From: Bacillota bacterium
GTDB lineage: Bacteria; Bacillota; Clostridia; Peptostreptococcales; Acidaminobacteraceae
DNA length: 64,000 nt
Direction: 5' to 3'
NCBI GenBank assembly: GCA_020161295.1
Contig: JAIUOA010000001.1
Span: 1 to 64,000, forward strand
Shown: positions 61,556-64,000 of the stretch, piece by piece
Layout of the letters: every line of letters starts with the position of its first letter
Position numbering within the stretch: the stretch's first letter is position 1
Notes under the pieces: model-generated
What the model was told of the DNA's origin: nothing
The model's database searches: none
The model's input: the letters and a program-made list of their open reading frames with translations, nothing else
Made by a program: the position numbers and the translations under genes

Positions 61556-62899
61556 TTATACACGCTGCGTTCTTTTCTTTTGACGCTTTTTCAGCTGCTT
61601 TAGGCGTATGGCTGTCATAATGGTGCGCCAGAGGAGTATCGCTATAAGTAACCTTGCAAAGGTATTTAGGAACCAAGCGGGTGAGAAGAGAGGTCTCTTT
61701 TCACTTCCAAAGAACTGTGTTAGATTGTTCACGAGGTCTTCACCGGCAAAATCATCCTGCGAAACCAGAGGAACACTTGTTAATAAGGTATCTCCATAAT
61801 AATAGGATAACGAACCTAAAGCTTCAGATTTTTTTACGGGTAACTCAATGTTGGGGAGAATGTTTATCTTTTTCTCCAGTTGATCTGGCATTACACCCTC
61901 AGGTAAATCAACGACCACACGAGCGGTTGTTATGGCAGGAATGAGTGTTTTTCTAGTATTATTCATGCTAATGGTTTCGATGACCGAATTTGCTTCATGT
62001 AGGGTATGGGTGACAAGTCCAAACAATCCAAGATCAATTAACTGCCTGGTATCGCTATACATTCCGACCGGTGTTGACCTTAGTACCACGGCGACATAAC
62101 GTTTATCGCCATTTTCAGCTGAAGTAACTAAGCAATATTGCGCTTCATCTGTGTATCCGCGTTTGATTCCCGTTACATACTCATAAGCAATCGGAACACG
62201 ATTGCCACGAATATCGATCAAGGTATTTGAGCCTTGCATTCCTTGATAAAAACTATTTGTACTGTTTAAATAACGCGTCTCGCCTTTAAGATTGGTCGGT
62301 GGAATTTCATAGCGTACCGTTTTGACGATTTTACGAAAGGTCTCGTTATTCATGGCATATCTGCCAATCATGGCGAGATCATACGCTGTGGTTAAATGAT
62401 CCGGATTAGGAAGACCATGTGGGTTTACGAAGTTAGAATTAATGGCACCCATTTCAGCGGCCTTTTCATTCATCACCTGTGCAAAGGCTTCGATTGAACC
62501 AGAATGAAAAACCGCTAAAGCCTCAGCCGCATCGTTTGCACTGGTAATCATAAGGGCATAAAGCAGCTGTTCGACAGTCAGCTGTTCACCAATTTCCAGC
62601 GCGATATGGCTTCCACCTGCATAGGGTGATTTCGGATCTATGGTCACGATTTCATTTAGGTCATGTGATTCTAGAATAATGATGGCAGTGAGCACTTTCG
62701 TCGTACTGGCTGGATACATGGGTTCATTCATATTTTTATCAAAAATGACTTGCCCAGAATCCTGGTTGATGAGGACAGCCGATTCAGCAATTATATTTGA
62801 AGGTGTAAGGTCATATTCTGAAGCATATGCAAAATTACTCATAAATGATATGAGGAAGGTAATCATCAAAGGAATCGTCCGTTTTGTTAATAAATTCAT
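61556..62899 (-). CDS. dacF: D-alanyl-D-alanine carboxypeptidase (DacF-type PBP)
   Basis: A 447-residue class C penicillin-binding protein. It has a signal peptide (1-26, ending AYA), the transpeptidase-like domain with Ser65-Thr-Thr-Lys68 and Ser120-Ala-Asn122, a beta domain and a C-terminal membrane helix (about 405-430) with a basic tail. The third motif is Lys246-Arg247-Gly248 where KTG is normal, which may alter catalysis. AGGAGG lies 7 bases before the ATG. It trims the terminal D-Ala from wall stem peptides. Confidence 0.92.
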   Translation of the reverse strand: MNLLTKRTIPLMITFLISFMSNFAYASEYDLTPSNIIAESAVLINQDSGQVIFDKNMNEPMYPASTTKVLTAIIILESHDLNEIVTIDPKSPYAGGSHIALEIGEQLTVEQLLYALMITSANDAAEALAVFHSGSIEAFAQVMNEKAAEMGAINSNFVNPHGLPNPDHLTTAYDLAMIGRYAMNNETFRKIVKTVRYEIPPTNLKGETRYLNSTNSFYQGMQGSNTLIDIRGNRVPIAYEYVTGIKRGYTDEAQYCLVTSAENGDKRYVAVVLRSTPVGMYSDTRQLIDLGLFGLVTHTLHEANSVIETISMNNTRKTLIPAITTARVVVDLPEGVMPDQLEKKINILPNIELPVKKSEALGSLSYYYGDTLLTSVPLVSQDDFAGEDLVNNLTQFFGSEKRPLFSPAWFLNTFARLLIAILLWRTIMTAIRLKQLKKRQKKRTQRV

Positions 62900-62928
62900 T
62901 CATGTGCCTCCTGTTAGGTACTTCTCTT

Positions 62929-62957
62929 ATTATAATGGATTCCAGGTCTTTTTTAAA
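62929..62957 (-). promoter_or_regulatory. dacF: Promoter of dacF
   Basis: On the minus strand TTTAAA (62952-62957) and TATAAT (62929-62934) with a 17-base spacer. Confidence 0.55.
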
Positions 62958-62968
62958 CGATTTGTTTA

Positions 62969-62977
62969 TGGTATAAT
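62969..62977 (+). promoter_or_regulatory. comEA: Extended -10 promoter of comEA
   Basis: TGGTATAAT, divergent from the dacF promoter; the -35 region is a plain T-run. Confidence 0.5.
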
Positions 62978-63029
62978 TTGGTATATTTGTTTTATAAAAC
63001 CATGGTTAAACCGTAATCAAGGAGCTTTT

Positions 63030-63497
63030 ATGAATCGTAGAACAATCACCATAACACTCGTTATCATCACTTTAATAACCTTAAGAATCCTCATAAATTT
63101 TAAGGATCAAACGACCCTACTATCACTGGAGCAATCTACGGTCGTTACTGAATCTCTCAAGGAACATTCTAGTGAATCGATTTCAAATGAGGCTCTCACA
63201 GTGGCTTTAAGTATCGCGACTGAAGGCCATTCTGAGAACGATTTACCAACAGAACCTGTTCAAGTAGGCGAAATTCGTGCTTATAGCCCAGAGACAGACA
63301 CGTATTATTCACTTGATGCTTTTAATCAGCTGGATAAAGAAGCCCTCATGACATTTAGGGGAGTGGGCGAAGTCACGGCGGATGCCATCTTAAAGTATCG
63401 AGAAGAACATGGTCCGTTTAAATCGTTTTCAGAGCTGATGGAAATTAAAGGCATCGGGGAGAAGAAGCTCGCAAAAATAATAAGTGAAAACCCGTGA
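63030..63497 (+). CDS. comEA: ComEA-like helix-hairpin-helix protein
   Basis: A 155-residue protein with one N-terminal helix (about 6-22), a linker and a C-terminal helix-hairpin-helix DNA-binding domain (SLDAFNQLDKEALMTFRGVGEVTADAILKYREEHGPFKSFSELMEIKGIGEKKLAKI, residues of about 98-152, read in parts). It lacks a clear SLBB domain and is shorter than Bacillus ComEA (205). ATG at 63030 follows AAGGAG; the open frame extends far upstream across the dacF promoter, but nothing supports an earlier start. A role in DNA uptake is possible; no other com genes are in the window. Confidence 0.88.
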   Translation: MNRRTITITLVIITLITLRILINFKDQTTLLSLEQSTVVTESLKEHSSESISNEALTVALSIATEGHSENDLPTEPVQVGEIRAYSPETDTYYSLDAFNQLDKEALMTFRGVGEVTADAILKYREEHGPFKSFSELMEIKGIGEKKLAKIISENP

Positions 63498-63549
63498 AGT
63501 TAACTGAAAGTATTGTTATAATAGAATCAAATGAAAAAGGAGGTGTGCC

Positions 63550-64000
63550 ATGGTTAAGTTGACTGCTTATTCAAAAAGCGCTGGCTGAGGCGCCAAAATC
63601 GGTCCAGAGACCTTAGCACAAGTTTTGTGCGATTTACCTAAGTTTGAAAGTGCTCAACTTCTCGTTGGATTTGACACTTCCGATGATGCCGCCGTCTATC
63701 AAATCAATGAAACCCAGGCCATCATCCAAACGTTAGACTTTTTTACACCTATTGTGGATGACCCTTACCATTTCGGCGCGATCGCAGCAGCCAATGCATT
63801 GAGCGATGTCTATGCCATGGGGGGAAAACCCGTTTTAGCACTTAATATCGTTGGATTTCCCAACTGTCTCTCTCCAAGCATATTAAAAGAAATCCTCCGT
63901 GGTGGCGCGGATAAAGTCAAAGAATCAGGCGCTATATTGGTGGGCGGTCATAGTATCGAAGATAATGAGCCTAAGTTTGGTTTATCCGTTATGGGCATGG
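63550..64000 (+). CDS. selD: Selenophosphate synthetase, selenocysteine-containing (partial, runs off the end)
   Basis: The frame from ATG at 63550 (after AAAGGAGG) reads [12 protein letters not shown], then TGA at 63586-63588, then [13 protein letters not shown] and continues open to the window end with [34 protein letters not shown] and [15 protein letters not shown], all diagnostic of SelD. The TGA is at the position of the catalytic Cys17 of E. coli SelD (HGAGCGCK), so it most likely encodes selenocysteine. The enzyme makes selenophosphate from selenide and ATP. The 3' part lies outside the window. Confidence 0.93.
63616..63630 (+). promoter_or_regulatory. Candidate bacterial SECIS hairpin in selD
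   Basis: GCACAA-GTT-TTGTGC forms a 6-bp stem whose loop begins with G, 33 bases after the TGA. Bacterial SECIS elements need a small hairpin with a G at the start of the loop at about this distance. A weaker GGTC/GACC stem lies just before it. Confidence 0.5.

Noticed and set aside
62640-63497. Long 285-codon frame ending with ComEA
   Set aside because: Its first 130 codons run antisense through dacF and its promoter; the ATG at 63030 with AAGGAG is the real start.
63550-63588. selD as a pseudogene or frameshifted gene because of the early stop
   Set aside because: The stop is TGA at exactly the catalytic Cys column, the frame is otherwise open and conserved, and a SECIS-like hairpin follows.
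1-64000. CRISPR arrays, insertion sequences, prophage or rRNA genes
   Set aside because: No spaced repeats, transposase, integrase, phage structural or rRNA sequence was seen on either strand.

Overview
The window is chromosomal DNA from a low-GC, anaerobic Clostridia-type firmicute. It carries a complete Rnf complex, MinE alongside MinC/MinD, the clostridial maf-radC-mreBCD-mrdA-minCDE-rodA block, the rplU-prp-rpmA-obgE block with a Prp-processed L27, and a selD gene with an in-frame UGA. A Fusibacter/Acidaminobacter-like relative is my guess from gene content only. The DNA is densely coded and mostly on the plus strand. I see no prophage, insertion sequence, CRISPR array or rRNA operon.

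Layout. 150-2879: AbgT-type transporter and M20 peptidase. 3025-5934: secreted GHL10 glycosidase-like/amidase fusion. 6086-10474: MarR regulator with a heterodimeric ABC exporter. 10884-17880: maltose-type ABC importer (binding protein, a small membrane protein, an unusually extended MalF, MalG, MalK) with a LacI regulator. 17958-20767 (minus): copper ATPase CopA and its CsoR repressor, with two CsoR boxes at the promoter. 20967-25601: XRE/S24-like regulator, HflX behind a long leader with short ORFs, and a Cache-HAMP-GGDEF-EAL protein. 25676-31822: stalk-domain protein (minus), tRNA-Leu(CAA), M24 peptidase, DUF457 membrane protein, and an ECF sigma factor with its anti-sigma/DUF4349 protein and a SIMPL protein. 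31920-36553: polA-coaE, tRNA-Leu(GAG), a TSUP permease and a CheY-like receiver. 36923-41791: rnfCDGEAB. 42030-51888: cell shape, elongation and division-site genes. 51938-60380: radical SAM pair, RNase G, L21/L27 operon, Obg, YhbY, a NadD-YqeK fusion and RsfS. 60425-64000: YheO-type regulator, RidA, DacF-type carboxypeptidase (minus), ComEA and the 5' part of selD.

How the parts work together. Rnf couples ferredoxin oxidation to NAD reduction and ion pumping. Copper export is autoregulated by the CsoR encoded downstream in the same transcription unit. The ECF sigma factor appears to read its own promoter and a matching promoter in front of the secreted stalk-domain protein 2.5 kb away. The mre/mrd/rod and min genes place and drive wall synthesis. 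The L21 leader, Prp and L27 form the usual ribosome-assembly module.

The most interesting points are: the hflX leader, with two short ORFs that each carry a Lys/Arg-x-Arg motif next to a terminator with a possible antiterminator; the UGA codon in selD at the catalytic cysteine position; the shared ECF promoter pair; the roughly 280-residue N-terminal extension on MalF; and the repeated palindromes and Rex-like site upstream of rnfC. All calls rest on reading the sequence; no database search was run.
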